Of a stretch of 64,000 bases of DNA, positions 33,550 to 42,286 are shown one piece after another; position 1 is the stretch's first letter, and the number at the start of each line of letters is the position of its first letter. The DNA comes from Paraburkholderia fungorum (lineage in GTDB: Bacteria > Pseudomonadota > Gammaproteobacteria > Burkholderiales > Burkholderiaceae): the NCBI RefSeq assembly GCF_003610895.1, contig NZ_MCAS01000023.1, forward strand, positions 310,001 to 374,000. Reading direction: 5' to 3'. The notes beneath the pieces were generated by a model. That model was not told where the DNA came from and ran no database searches. It was given only the letters and a program-made list of their open reading frames with translations. The position numbers and the translations under genes are program-made.

Positions 33550-34698
33550 CTAATGGCGATCAACCCACTTCAATCCGACCAGACCCAGCACCAGATAAAC
33601 GAGCCCAGGTGTAGCCGCAGTCAAAGGCGCGGGCCATGTATTCAACGTGCCGATGTGCGAGAACAGCGTGTTGAACAGCTGGAAACTCATCCCCAGCATA
33701 ATCCCGCCGAAAACCTTCACGCCGACCACACCGGCACGCGTATGCAGATACGCAAACGGCAACGACAGCACCAGCATCACGAACACCGCAAACGGATACA
33801 GCAGCTTGCGCCACAACGCTATTTCATAGCGCTGCGTGTCCTGATGGTTCTCGGTCAAATGCTGGATGTAGCGGAACAGGTTGAACATCGACATCCGATC
33901 CGGCGACACAAGCAGCACCGACAGGATCTGCGGCGTCAGTTCAGAGCGCAGCGAATACTCCGGCAAGGTCACCTGCTTTGCGCGATACACGGGATTCAAT
34001 GCATCGGCCGGCGTGCCCGGAGGAGGGGGCACGTCGATCAGCTGTGTGTCCGTCACGTCGGTCAGTTGCCAATGACCCGGTGGCTGATACGTACCGCTTT
34101 TCGCAATCCGCACGTTCGAAAGGCGGAACCTGGAGTCGAATTCGTAAATCCGCACGTTGCTGATCGTCGCGTCGGGCTTCAGTTCGCCGACGTTCACGAA
34201 GCGCGTCACCTGTTCGCCGTCCGCGCGCGCAGTGAGCGTGTCTTTCACCCAAACGCCCGACTCGAAGTTGCTCGACACCGACGACCCCAGCGCCTCGAGC
34301 CGCACGCGTTCCGACAATTGGTCCGTGTACGGGCCGACCACTTCGCCAATGATGTAAGTCAGGAACACCAGCGGAATGCCGATTTTCATGAGCGAGCGCA
34401 GCGCCTGATTGGTGGCGAGGCCTGACACACGGAAAATCGTGTACTCGGAATTCGCCGCCATTTGCGCGAACACGTAGATCGCGCTGATCAACGCTGCAAC
34501 CGGAATGATTTCGTAAAAGCGCGACGGGGTTTGCAGCGCGACGCGCAGCACCGCGTACTGGAGCTTGTAGTTGCCGTGGCCGACGGAGTTCAGTTCGTTG
34601 ATCAGGTCGAAGAAAAAGAACAGGCCTGAGAACGCGAACAGAATAAAGATGAACGTGAGATAGATCTGACGCGCGAAGTATTTTTCATAGATGCGCAT
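33550..34698 (-). CDS. lptG: LPS export ABC transporter permease LptG
   Basis: A 382-residue permease with three N-terminal and three C-terminal membrane segments around a periplasmic beta-jellyroll domain. It starts MRIYEKYFARQIYLTFIFIL and has PSRFYEIIPVAALISAIYVF, FRVSGLATNQALRSLMKIGI and the C-terminal LLYPFAVFVMLVLSLPFAYL. With LptF and the LptB ATPase it extracts LPS from the inner membrane and passes it to LptC/A/D. Only 3 bp separate it from lptF upstream, the universal order. LptG, not LptF, is indicated by the first segment and the Pro-Ser-Arg-Phe-Tyr-Glu stretch. Confidence 0.93.
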   Translation of the reverse strand: MRIYEKYFARQIYLTFIFILFAFSGLFFFFDLINELNSVGHGNYKLQYAVLRVALQTPSRFYEIIPVAALISAIYVFAQMAANSEYTIFRVSGLATNQALRSLMKIGIPLVFLTYIIGEVVGPYTDQLSERVRLEALGSSVSSNFESGVWVKDTLTARADGEQVTRFVNVGELKPDATISNVRIYEFDSRFRLSNVRIAKSGTYQPPGHWQLTDVTDTQLIDVPPPPGTPADALNPVYRAKQVTLPEYSLRSELTPQILSVLLVSPDRMSMFNLFRYIQHLTENHQDTQRYEIALWRKLLYPFAVFVMLVLSLPFAYLHTRAGVVGVKVFGGIMLGMSFQLFNTLFSHIGTLNTWPAPLTAATPGLVYLVLGLVGLKWVDRH

Positions 34699-34701
34699 CG
34701 G

Positions 34702-35799
34702 TCAGGTCCCCTGTGAACGGCTGAACATTGCCCGCGTGAAGAGCGGCCGGTTGCGCACGCGCATCCAGAAGATGAACACGACGATCGCCGCCACGATAAT
34801 GTGCAGTGCCACCAGTCCAACCGCGAACGACATTCTGCCTTGCTCGATCCACGCCTGGACCACGTTCAACAGATTCGAATACGTCAAATAGATCAGGACA
34901 GCCATCACCAGGTTGATCGTGCGGCTGCGCCGCGGGTTCTGATGCGCGAGCGGAATCGCCAGCAGCATCAGGTTGATCGCAATCAGCGGCAGGCCCGCGC
35001 GCCACGCGAATTCGGCGAGGTTTTCGTTGGTCGGGTTGCGCAGGAGCGTGAGCGTGGACAGGCCGGTGGTAGTCGGCGTATTGACAACAGGCTGGCTCTG
35101 GATTTTCACGCCGTAGCGCTCGAACTCCATGATGCGGAAATCAGGGTGGCCCGGTTCGCCGTCATAGCGGCGCCCGTTTTCCAGCACGACGAAGCGGTCG
35201 CCGTTCTTGTGTGTTTCGGTATGGCCGGTTTTCGACACGATCACGTTGAGCTTGCCGTTTTCCGTGCTGGTCACGAACACGTTTTCGACGCGTGCCTGGT
35301 CGGGCGACATCTTCTCGATGAAAAACACCCGGTGGCTGCTAGCCGATTCGCGGAACTGGCCCGGCGCCAGCAGCGAGACTTCGTCGCGCTGCTGGAAGCG
35401 CGCGCGCAGCAGCTTGCTCTGCTGGTTCGACCACGGCCAGCCGACGAACACGAAGAACATGATGAGGATGATGATCGGCGTGGCGAAAATGCCGATCGGC
35501 TTGATGAAGCGGGTCAGACTGACGCCCGAGGCGAGCCAGACCACCATCTCGGAGTCTTTGTACCAGCGGGTCAGGACGAACAGAATCGACACGAACAGGG
35601 TCGCGACGAGCATGATGGCCAGATAGCCGATCACGGTCAGGCCGATCAGGACCAGCACGTCGCGCGGATCGATCTCGCCCGAGGCCGCGAGGCCGACGAT
35701 GCGGATCATCATCGTCGTCAGCACGAGCGTGAGGAGAACCATGAACACGGCACCAGCCGTATACGCGAGTTCGCGCTGGAGGGAGCGTTCGAAGATCAT
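34702..35799 (-). CDS. lptF: LPS export ABC transporter permease LptF
   Basis: A 365-residue permease: MIFERSLQRELAYTAGAVFM starts the first membrane segment. It is followed by TLFVSILFVLTRWYKDSEMV, VWLASGVSLTRFIKPIGIFA, a periplasmic domain including VENVFVTSTENGKLNVIVSK, and C-terminal helices LPLIAINLMLLAIPLAHQNP and LVMAVLIYLTYSNLLNVVQA. It pairs with LptG to form the inner-membrane LPS extractor. It is first in the operon lptF-lptG-cbiX and divergent from pepA with 137 bp between the starts. No anomaly seen. Confidence 0.93.
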   Translation of the reverse strand: MIFERSLQRELAYTAGAVFMVLLTLVLTTMMIRIVGLAASGEIDPRDVLVLIGLTVIGYLAIMLVATLFVSILFVLTRWYKDSEMVVWLASGVSLTRFIKPIGIFATPIIILIMFFVFVGWPWSNQQSKLLRARFQQRDEVSLLAPGQFRESASSHRVFFIEKMSPDQARVENVFVTSTENGKLNVIVSKTGHTETHKNGDRFVVLENGRRYDGEPGHPDFRIMEFERYGVKIQSQPVVNTPTTTGLSTLTLLRNPTNENLAEFAWRAGLPLIAINLMLLAIPLAHQNPRRSRTINLVMAVLIYLTYSNLLNVVQAWIEQGRMSFAVGLVALHIIVAAIVVFIFWMRVRNRPLFTRAMFSRSQGT

Positions 35800-35936
35800 T
35801 ATTGATGATGGGAGGGGGCGCTCTCAGTGACGCACGGGTTGGTTCCCGTCACGCCTCCGGTGCAGCCGCCGCGGGAAAAATAGCGGATAATTGCGGCTTT
35901 CATCCTAAGCCCAGACTTTATCCGAGGACAAGCGCG

Positions 35937-37463
35937 ATGGACTTTAGCATAAAAGCCTGTGATTGGACCAAAGGCTCGTCAAACGGTTTCCTGACCGGGA
36001 AATCCGATTGCATCGTAATCGGCGTGTTCGAGTCGCAAACGCTCTCGGGCGCTGCGCTGGAGATCGACGCGGCCACCAAGGGCCTCCTGACCCGCATCAT
36101 CAAGGCCGGCGACATGGAAGGCAAGGCCGGCACCACGTTGTTCCTGCACGAAGTTTCGGGCATCGGCGCTTCGCGCGTGCTGCTCGTCGGGCTCGGCAAG
36201 CAGGATGCTTTCAGCCAGAAAGCCTACGGCGAAGCCGTGCGGGCTGCCTGGCGCGCACTGCTCGGCACCAAGATCGTCCAGGTCACCTTCACGCTGGCCC
36301 AACTGCCGATCCTCGAGCGTTCGGCCGATTGGGGCGTGCGCGCCGCGATCCTCGCGCTGCGCGAGCTGACCTACAAGTTCACGCAGATGAAGAGCAAGCC
36401 GGACAACGCCGCGCGCGCACTCAAGCGCATCGTGTTCAGCGTCAATACCGGTGACGAGAAGGCCGCCAAGCTCGCGGCCAAGCAGGGTGCCGCGCTTGCC
36501 AACGGCATGGATCTGACGCGCGATCTCGGCAACCTGCCGAGCAACGTCTGCACGCCGACCTACCTGGCTAACACCGCGAAGAAACTCGCCAAAGACTGGA
36601 AGCTGAAGGTCGAAGTGCTCGGCGAGAAGCAGTGCGAGGCGCTCAAGATGGGTTCGTTCCTGTCGGTCACGGCCGGCTCGGTCGAACCGGCCCAGTTCAT
36701 CGTGCTGCAGTATCACGGCGGCGCCGCGAAAGCCGCGCCAGTGGTGCTGGTCGGCAAGGGGGTGACGTTCGACACCGGCGGCATTTCGCTCAAGCCGGGC
36801 GAAGGCATGGACGAGATGAAGTACGACATGTGCGGTGCCGGATCGGTGCTGGGCACGTTGCGCGCCGTCGCCGAAATGGGCCTGAAAATCAACGTGGTCG
36901 GCATTATCCCGGCTGTCGAGAACATGCCGTCGGCCACCGCCACCAAGCCGGGCGACATCGTCACCAGCATGAAGGGCCTGACGATCGAAGTGCTGAACAC
37001 GGACGCCGAAGGCCGGCTGATCCTGTGCGACGCGCTGACCTACGCCGAGCGCTTCAAGCCGGCAGCGGTTATCGACATCGCCACGCTCACGGGCGCCTGC
37101 ATCATCGCGCTGGGTCACCACAACAGCGGCCTGTTCTCGAAAGACGACGCGCTGGCGGGCGAGCTGCTCGATGCATCGCGAGAAGCATCCGACCCGGCCT
37201 GGCGCATGCCGCTCGACGACGAGTATCAGGACCAGCTCAAGTCGAACTTTGCCGACCTGGCCAACATCGGCGGCCGTCCGGCGGGCAGCGTGACGGCGGC
37301 GTGCTTCCTGTCGCGCTTCACCGAAGCGTACCCGTGGGCGCACCTGGACATCGCCGGCACGGCATGGAAGAGCGGCGCGGCGAAGGGCGCGACCGGCCGT
37401 CCGGTACCCTTGCTCGCGCAGTTCCTGATCGATCGGGCCGCTGACGGTCGCGTTGCACAATGA
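35937..37463 (+). CDS. pepA: Leucyl aminopeptidase (M17 family)
   Basis: A 508-residue cytosolic metallo-aminopeptidase. ATG 35937 (MDFSIKACDWTKGSSNGFLT) has GAGGA upstream; 45 more codons are open but unsupported. Active-site landmarks: VLVGKGVTFDTGGISLKPGE with metal-binding Lys and Asp, DMCGAGSVLGTLRAVAEM, and the M17 signature NTDAEGRLIL (Asp and Glu metal ligands, Arg) followed by DALTYAERFKPAAVIDIATL. The enzyme is a hexamer that removes N-terminal residues; relatives also bind DNA in Xer recombination and pyrimidine regulation. Followed by holC at 52 bp, the usual order in beta- and gammaproteobacteria. Confidence 0.95.
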   Translation: MDFSIKACDWTKGSSNGFLTGKSDCIVIGVFESQTLSGAALEIDAATKGLLTRIIKAGDMEGKAGTTLFLHEVSGIGASRVLLVGLGKQDAFSQKAYGEAVRAAWRALLGTKIVQVTFTLAQLPILERSADWGVRAAILALRELTYKFTQMKSKPDNAARALKRIVFSVNTGDEKAAKLAAKQGAALANGMDLTRDLGNLPSNVCTPTYLANTAKKLAKDWKLKVEVLGEKQCEALKMGSFLSVTAGSVEPAQFIVLQYHGGAAKAAPVVLVGKGVTFDTGGISLKPGEGMDEMKYDMCGAGSVLGTLRAVAEMGLKINVVGIIPAVENMPSATATKPGDIVTSMKGLTIEVLNTDAEGRLILCDALTYAERFKPAAVIDIATLTGACIIALGHHNSGLFSKDDALAGELLDASREASDPAWRMPLDDEYQDQLKSNFADLANIGGRPAGSVTAACFLSRFTEAYPWAHLDIAGTAWKSGAAKGATGRPVPLLAQFLIDRAADGRVAQ

Positions 37464-37515
37464 CGCATTGCAGTAAAGTTGCGGGCGTCGCTGCAGACGC
37501 AACGCGGAGCCGCCG

Positions 37516-37932
37516 ATGACGAGAATCGATTTTCACTCGAACGTCGGCGATTCGCTGCTGTACGCGTGCCGCCTGATCCGCAAGGCGTATCAGGCGGGCC
37601 AGCCGACCATTGTGCTGGCTGAGCCCGAGCGCCTGCGGGCTTTCGATGAGCAGTTGTGGACCTTCTCGCCCCTCGATTTCGTGCCGCACTGCATGGCGGG
37701 CACGCCGCTCGCCGCGCAAACACCGATCGTGCTGGCATCGAATCTCGACGATGTGCCGCACTATCAGGTGCTGCTCAATCTCGGCGCGGCGGTGCCGGCG
37801 CAATTCGCGCGTTTTGAAAGATTGCTTGAAGTGGTCGGTAACGCACACAACGAACTCGCCGCGGGCCGCGAACGCTATCGTTTCTATCGCGATCGCGGCT
37901 ATGCTTTGAACAACTACAAGCAAGGCAGCTAG
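37516..37932 (+). CDS. holC: DNA polymerase III chi subunit
   Basis: A 138-residue protein with the chi fold: MTRIDFHSNVGDSLLYACRL, IRKAYQAGQPTIVLAEPERL, FDEQLWTFSPLDFVPHCMAG, IVLASNLDDVPHYQVLLNLG and the C-terminal RYRFYRDRGYALNNYKQGS. Chi links the clamp loader (through psi) to single-strand-binding protein. It is downstream of pepA, as in E. coli. ATG 37516 is the only plausible start. Length typical. Confidence 0.93.
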   Translation: MTRIDFHSNVGDSLLYACRLIRKAYQAGQPTIVLAEPERLRAFDEQLWTFSPLDFVPHCMAGTPLAAQTPIVLASNLDDVPHYQVLLNLGAAVPAQFARFERLLEVVGNAHNELAAGRERYRFYRDRGYALNNYKQGS

Positions 37933-38025
37933 GCTTCGTTCCGCTCGTGTCGCGTGGTGTTCCGTCGTGTGAATTCGGCGCGTGCGCGGCCTGCTTCCGC
38001 TTGAACTCAAACACGGAGAGTGCGC

Positions 38026-38661
38026 GTGTCCGATCCTAACGACGATAGTTCCATCCCTGTTCTGCACGAGATTCTCGTACCGGGCAAGCCTGCCGAGGCG
38101 CGTCACGCGCCGGATAGCGCGGCGGCTCCGGCTGCGCAGCCGGTATCTGATCCTGATGAGACCACGCAGGAACCTGAGCACAAGCCTGAGCCAGTGCTCG
38201 CGCGTGAGGAGCCAACGCTTGCTCCGGAGCAAGCGCATCCTGCAGACCACGCCCACGCAAAAAAACGCTCGAGGGCGCACCACGCAACCGATCACCGGCA
38301 CGGGCATGAGCCTGCCGTTGCGCCCTCAGCCGGTGTTTTCGATCGGGCTGAGCCACATGCGCCGATCGAGACAGGCGCGATCGTGCCGCCGGATATTGCT
38401 CACGAGGCGCTCGGGCAGCCGCAGCCGAGTCTCGATGCGGATCTCGTTGCCGAGCGTCTGCGCGGGCGGTTTACGAGTTTTCTGACGGGCGAGGGGCGCG
38501 ACATTATCGAAGCACGCTGCCGTGGTGCGTTGCAGGATCACACGGCGTGGCTCGTCAACCAGATCACGCGCGAGGTGGCGCTGGCTCTGGAGACCGAAAT
38601 GACCGGCTGGGTAAAGGAAGCGGTCGATCAGGAACTCGCGCGGCGCTCAAGCGACGCTTGA
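38026..38661 (+). CDS. DUF2486 family protein
   Basis: A 211-residue cytoplasmic protein. I prefer the GTG at 38026 because GGAG (38015-38018) lies 7 nt upstream; a GTG two codons earlier is possible. It has SDPNDDSSIPVLHEILVPGK, a short conserved N-terminal motif, then a disordered Pro/Glu/Ala linker with a His-rich patch (HPADHAHAKKRSRAHHATDH), and a helical C-terminal domain (VAERLRGRFTSFLTGEGRDI, EARCRGALQDHTAWLVNQIT). This matches the Burkholderia family DUF2486, which commonly follows holC. Its function is unknown. The His cluster could bind metal, but this may be compositional. Confidence 0.8.
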   Translation: MSDPNDDSSIPVLHEILVPGKPAEARHAPDSAAAPAAQPVSDPDETTQEPEHKPEPVLAREEPTLAPEQAHPADHAHAKKRSRAHHATDHRHGHEPAVAPSAGVFDRAEPHAPIETGAIVPPDIAHEALGQPQPSLDADLVAERLRGRFTSFLTGEGRDIIEARCRGALQDHTAWLVNQITREVALALETEMTGWVKEAVDQELARRSSDA

Positions 38662-38750
38662 GCATGGCAGGGACGGGGGCGCCTCTTGATTCGGGTGCGC
38701 TTGCCGTGGTCACCGGGCCGCGGTCATTCGAGTCCTCAATCAAGCGTCGA

Positions 38751-39092
38751 TCATTTGAGGGTCATCACCCAACTTGCCAGCGTAGCCGCCTGATCGGGCG
38801 TGAGTTGCGTGTTCGCGGGCATTGGCACCCGGCCCCACACCCCCGTGCTGCCATCCAGAATCTTGCGCTTGAGATAGGTGGCGGCATCTTCGCGACCGGC
38901 ATATTTGGCGGCGACGTCATGCAGCGCCGGTCCCATGACCGGACGCGACACCGAGTGGCAACTCATGCAATTTTGCTGCTGGGCAAGCGCGAGACCGGCG
39001 GAGGCCTCCGCATGCGCCGCCGGACTGCTGGCGCTTAACATCGCGCCCAGCACGCCGGCTGCTGCAAGCGCCGCATACGACATTGATTTCAT
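38751..39092 (-). CDS. Small periplasmic class I cytochrome c
   Basis: A 113-residue exported protein. The signal peptide MKSMSYAALAAAGVLGAMLS ends near AHA. A single heme site Cys-Met-Ser-Cys-His lies at residues 42-46 (QQQNCMSCHSVSRPVMGPAL), and the axial Met is in GRVPMPANTQLTPDQAATLA. Length and motif match cytochromes c551/c8 type, electron carriers in the periplasm. The ATG at 39092 is followed by a normal signal. It lies downstream of ilvD on the same strand but is separated from it by a terminator-like hairpin, so it has its own promoter. Partner unknown. Confidence 0.9.
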   Translation of the reverse strand: MKSMSYAALAAAGVLGAMLSASSPAAHAEASAGLALAQQQNCMSCHSVSRPVMGPALHDVAAKYAGREDAATYLKRKILDGSTGVWGRVPMPANTQLTPDQAATLASWVMTLK

Positions 39093-39145
39093 TCTGGTCT
39101 CCGTCGGTGCAGGTGCCCGACTCGTGGTGCACGCATTATAAAAGG

Positions 39146-39177
39146 AAAGGGGCGCACGGTTTTCCGTACGCCCCTTT
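39146..39177 (-). terminator. Terminator after ilvD
   Basis: AAAGGGGCG (39146-39154) pairs with CGCCCCTTT (39169-39177), extended by ACGG/CCGT around a TTTT loop, with one mismatch. On the minus strand the stem is followed by CCTTTTATAA. It separates ilvD from the cytochrome gene. Confidence 0.75.
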
Positions 39178-39270
39178 GCGCTTTTTCGTAACCTGGGCAG
39201 CTTAAGCAGTATCGAGCGCTGCTCCCTGATTAGCGCAGCGAGCCACGACTTGCGTGTGCCCGATGCGCGC

Positions 39271-40944
39271 TTAGCCTGTCACCGCCCCCTTGTTGGCCGG
39301 CAGCGCCAGTGCGGAGTACTTCGCCAGCACGCCACGCGTGTAACGCGGCTTCGGCTGCTGCCATGCGGCGCGGCGGCGTTGCAGTTCGGCATCGTCGATA
39401 TTAAGTTGCAGGAGCAGTTTGTGCGCGTCGATCGTGATCGAGTCGCCTTCCTGCACCAACGCGATCGTGCCGCCCACGAAGGCTTCCGGCGCGACGTGAC
39501 CGACCACCATGCCCCACGTGCCGCCCGAGAAGCGGCCGTCGGTAATCAGGCCGACGCTTTCACCGAGCCCCTTGCCGATGATCGCCGAGGTCGGCGCGAG
39601 CATCTCCGGCATGCCAGGGCCGCCCTTCGGGCCGAGGTAGCGCAGGACCACCACGTCGCCGGCAACGATCCTGTCGGCCAGAATGGCTTCCAGCGCGCTT
39701 TGCTCGTCGTCGAACACGCGGGCTGGGCCCGTGATCACCGGGTTCTTCAGACCGGTGATCTTGGCGACCGCGCCGTCAACCGCCAGGTTGCCCTTCAGGA
39801 TGGCGAGGTGGCCTTCCTTGTACAGCGCCTGTTCGATCGGGAAGATCACCTGCTGGTTGGCGCGCGGCTTGCCCGGCACGTCCTTCAGTTCTTCAGCGAT
39901 CGTCTTGCCGGTGATCGTAATGCAATCGCCGTGCAACATACCCGCGTCGAGCAGAATCTTCATGACTTGCGGAATGCCGCCTGCTTTATGCAGATCGGTC
40001 GCGACGAACTGGCCCGAGGGCTTGAGGTTGCAGATCACCGGCACTTTCTTGCGCATGCGCTCGAAGTCTTCGATGGTCCATTCCACTTCAGCCGCATGGG
40101 CGATGGCGAGGAAGTGCAGCACCGCGTTGGTCGAGCCACCCGTCGCCATCAGCACGGCCACGGCGTTTTCGATCGACTTCTTCGTGACGATGTCGCGCGG
40201 CTTCAGATCCTTCTTGACTGCTTCGACGAGCACGCGGGCCGATTCGGCTGCCGAATCGACCTTTTCCTGGTCAGGATTGGCCATCGTCGACGAGTACAGC
40301 AGCGACATGCCCAGTGCTTCGAACGACGAGCTCATCGTGTTGGCGGTGTACATGCCGCCGCACGAACCGGTGGACGGGCATGCGTTCTTCTCGATCCCTT
40401 CAAAATCATCCTGCGACATCCGGCCGGCCGTGAATTCGCCCACGGCTTCGAACGACGACACGATGGTCAGATCGGTGCCCTTCCAGTTGCCCGGGCGGAT
40501 CGTGCCGCCATAGACATAGATGCTCGGCACATTGGTGCGCAACATGCCGATCATGCCGCCCGGCATGTTCTTGTCGCAACCGCCGATCACGACCACGCCG
40601 TCCATCCACTGGCCCTGTACGCACGTCTCGATACAGTCGGCGATGACTTCGCGCGACACCAGCGAGTACTTCATGCCTTCGGTGCCCATCGACATGCCGT
40701 CCGAGATCGTCGGCGTGCCGAAGATCTGCGGATTCGCGTCGGCGCCCTTGACCGCGGCGACCGCTGCGTCGGCCAGACGCTGCAAGCCGGCGTTGCACGG
40801 CGTGATGGTCGAGTGGCCGTTGGCGATGCCGATCATCGGTTTATCGAAGTCGTCCTTCTGATAGCCGAGCGCGTAGTACATCGAGCGGTTGGGGGAGCGC
40901 GCCACGCCTTGCGTGATGTTCTTCGAACGACGGTTGTATGCCAT
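39271..40944 (-). CDS. ilvD: Dihydroxy-acid dehydratase
   Basis: A 557-residue Fe-S enzyme of valine, leucine, isoleucine and pantothenate synthesis, converting dihydroxy-acids to 2-keto acids. ATG 40944 (MAYNRRSKNITQGVARSPNR) has a GGAG site; a TTG four codons earlier is open. Landmarks are the cluster cysteines in NGHSTITPCNAGLQRLADAA, IGGCDKNMPGGMIGMLRTNV and NACPSTGSCGGMYTANTMSS (the ilvD/edd signatures), and the C-terminal LITDGRFSGGTWGMVVGHVA. It is divergent from a LysR-type gene with a 216-bp AT-rich intergenic region, a common regulator-target arrangement, though LysR control of ilvD is inference. Confidence 0.95.
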   Translation of the reverse strand: MAYNRRSKNITQGVARSPNRSMYYALGYQKDDFDKPMIGIANGHSTITPCNAGLQRLADAAVAAVKGADANPQIFGTPTISDGMSMGTEGMKYSLVSREVIADCIETCVQGQWMDGVVVIGGCDKNMPGGMIGMLRTNVPSIYVYGGTIRPGNWKGTDLTIVSSFEAVGEFTAGRMSQDDFEGIEKNACPSTGSCGGMYTANTMSSSFEALGMSLLYSSTMANPDQEKVDSAAESARVLVEAVKKDLKPRDIVTKKSIENAVAVLMATGGSTNAVLHFLAIAHAAEVEWTIEDFERMRKKVPVICNLKPSGQFVATDLHKAGGIPQVMKILLDAGMLHGDCITITGKTIAEELKDVPGKPRANQQVIFPIEQALYKEGHLAILKGNLAVDGAVAKITGLKNPVITGPARVFDDEQSALEAILADRIVAGDVVVLRYLGPKGGPGMPEMLAPTSAIIGKGLGESVGLITDGRFSGGTWGMVVGHVAPEAFVGGTIALVQEGDSITIDAHKLLLQLNIDDAELQRRRAAWQQPKPRYTRGVLAKYSALALPANKGAVTG

Positions 40945-41116
40945 GGGGAACTCCAATCTGTTTTGTTTTGATCTGTGTGCGTGTTCAGGGCTCAGGCGCG
41001 GCAGCCTGGGCCGCGTCTATGTCGTCTCAATGCGCTGCCGGCAGGTTTGGCCAGCGCGTCAGTTCAGTTTAGTGCCGGTGCGTGGCGCAAGGATGCAGTT
41101 TTGCGAGGCACGCGTC

Positions 41117-41159
41117 TAATATATTATTCAGGCTCGAATAGGTCGTAAAATATATTAAT
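41117..41159. promoter_or_regulatory. Repeated AATATATTA sites upstream of the LysR gene
   Basis: AATATATTA occurs at 41118-41126 and 41149-41157, exactly 31 bp apart (three helical turns), each within a longer AT palindrome. The second copy lies 3 bp before the LysR start codon, so it could be the regulator's own site or part of its promoter. Confidence 0.5.
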
Positions 41160-41160
41160 C

Positions 41161-42153
41161 ATGCTGCCTGCCATTCCTGATCTGCGCCAGTTGCGCTATT
41201 TCGTGACTGTCGCCGAGGAAAAACACTTTGGGCGAGCGGCCGCGCGTCTTTCCATGACGCAGCCGCCGCTGTCGCAAGCGATTCGCGCGCTGGAGGAGAC
41301 GCTCGGCGTCGAGTTGTTCGCGCGCACCAAGCGCTCGGTTGAGCTCACTCCGGTGGGCGCCGACCTGCTGCCCGAAGTTCAGCGCCTGCTGGCAGGCGCG
41401 GAGGGGCTGCGGCCGCTGGCGCAGAGCCTTGCGCGAGGCGAGGCGGGGGTGCTGTCGCTGGCCTTCGTTTCGACGGCCGATTACGGCCTGCTGCCGCTGC
41501 TGTTGCGCGATTTCGGCGCACGTCATCCACGCGTGCGCCTCGAGCTGACCGAAGCCACCAGCGACGTGCAGGTCGACGAACTGGTGGCTGGGCGCATCGA
41601 TGCGGGCCTCGTGATCGCGCCGCTGCCGTCGCGCCATGCCACCCAGCTCTCATGGCTGCCGATCGCCCGCGAGCCGCTGGTGATCGCGATGTCGACGGAA
41701 ACGGCGGCGCGCGTGGCAGCAGCAGGGTCCGACGCCAACACACATGCCGACCCGCACGCCGAATGGCTGGACACGCCGATCAGCCTGCGCGACGTCGCCG
41801 ACGAGCCGCTCGTGATCTTCCCAAGACGTTTGGCGCCAGGCTTTTATGACATCATTATGGATTGCTACGGCGTGGCGGGTCTGGCACCCCGGATCGGCCA
41901 GGAGGCGATCCAGATGCAGACGATCGTGAGCCTCGTGTCGGCCGGAATGGGCGTCGCACTGGTGCCGCAATCGTTGCGTAACCTGCGCCGCACGGGCGTT
42001 GTGTACCGGCCGCTCTCGGAATCGGTGCCGGCGATCGAGACGGGGCTGGTCTGGCGCACGGCGGAGGTGAGTCCGGTATTGGCGGGCTTCATCGAGATCG
42101 TGCGAGCACACGCGGCTACCGTCGAGGCCCAGTTCGCCGCGCCTGCCGGTTAG
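41161..42153 (+). CDS. LysR-family regulator divergent from ilvD
   Basis: A 330-residue LysR protein. The HTH LRQLRYFVTVAEEKHFGRAA continues ARLSMTQPPLSQAIRALEET, then a two-lobed effector domain (VLSLAFVSTADYGLLPLLLR, ELVAGRIDAGLVIAPLPSRH, QTIVSLVSAGMGVALVPQSL). The ATG at 41161 follows an AT-rich stretch without any ribosome-binding sequence, so the mRNA may be leaderless or weakly translated. Similarity to BenM/CatM-like regulators is suggested by the HFGRAA and QPPLSQ motifs. Target and effector unknown; ilvD is the nearest candidate. Confidence 0.9.
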   Translation: MLPAIPDLRQLRYFVTVAEEKHFGRAAARLSMTQPPLSQAIRALEETLGVELFARTKRSVELTPVGADLLPEVQRLLAGAEGLRPLAQSLARGEAGVLSLAFVSTADYGLLPLLLRDFGARHPRVRLELTEATSDVQVDELVAGRIDAGLVIAPLPSRHATQLSWLPIAREPLVIAMSTETAARVAAAGSDANTHADPHAEWLDTPISLRDVADEPLVIFPRRLAPGFYDIIMDCYGVAGLAPRIGQEAIQMQTIVSLVSAGMGVALVPQSLRNLRRTGVVYRPLSESVPAIETGLVWRTAEVSPVLAGFIEIVRAHAATVEAQFAAPAG

Positions 42154-42286
42154 GCTTGCCGCCGCCGCGAACGCATTGCGAACCGGACCGTCCAACGCAT
42201 GCGCCGCATGGTGTGCAAACCGCCCGCTGCAATGTGAAAACCGATTAGAAATCCGCTTTTGAACCCGAACTGCCCATAACAACACG

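Noticed and set aside
39250..40971. A 573-residue plus-strand open frame
   Set aside because: Shadow of ilvD; no motifs, Arg/His-rich translation.
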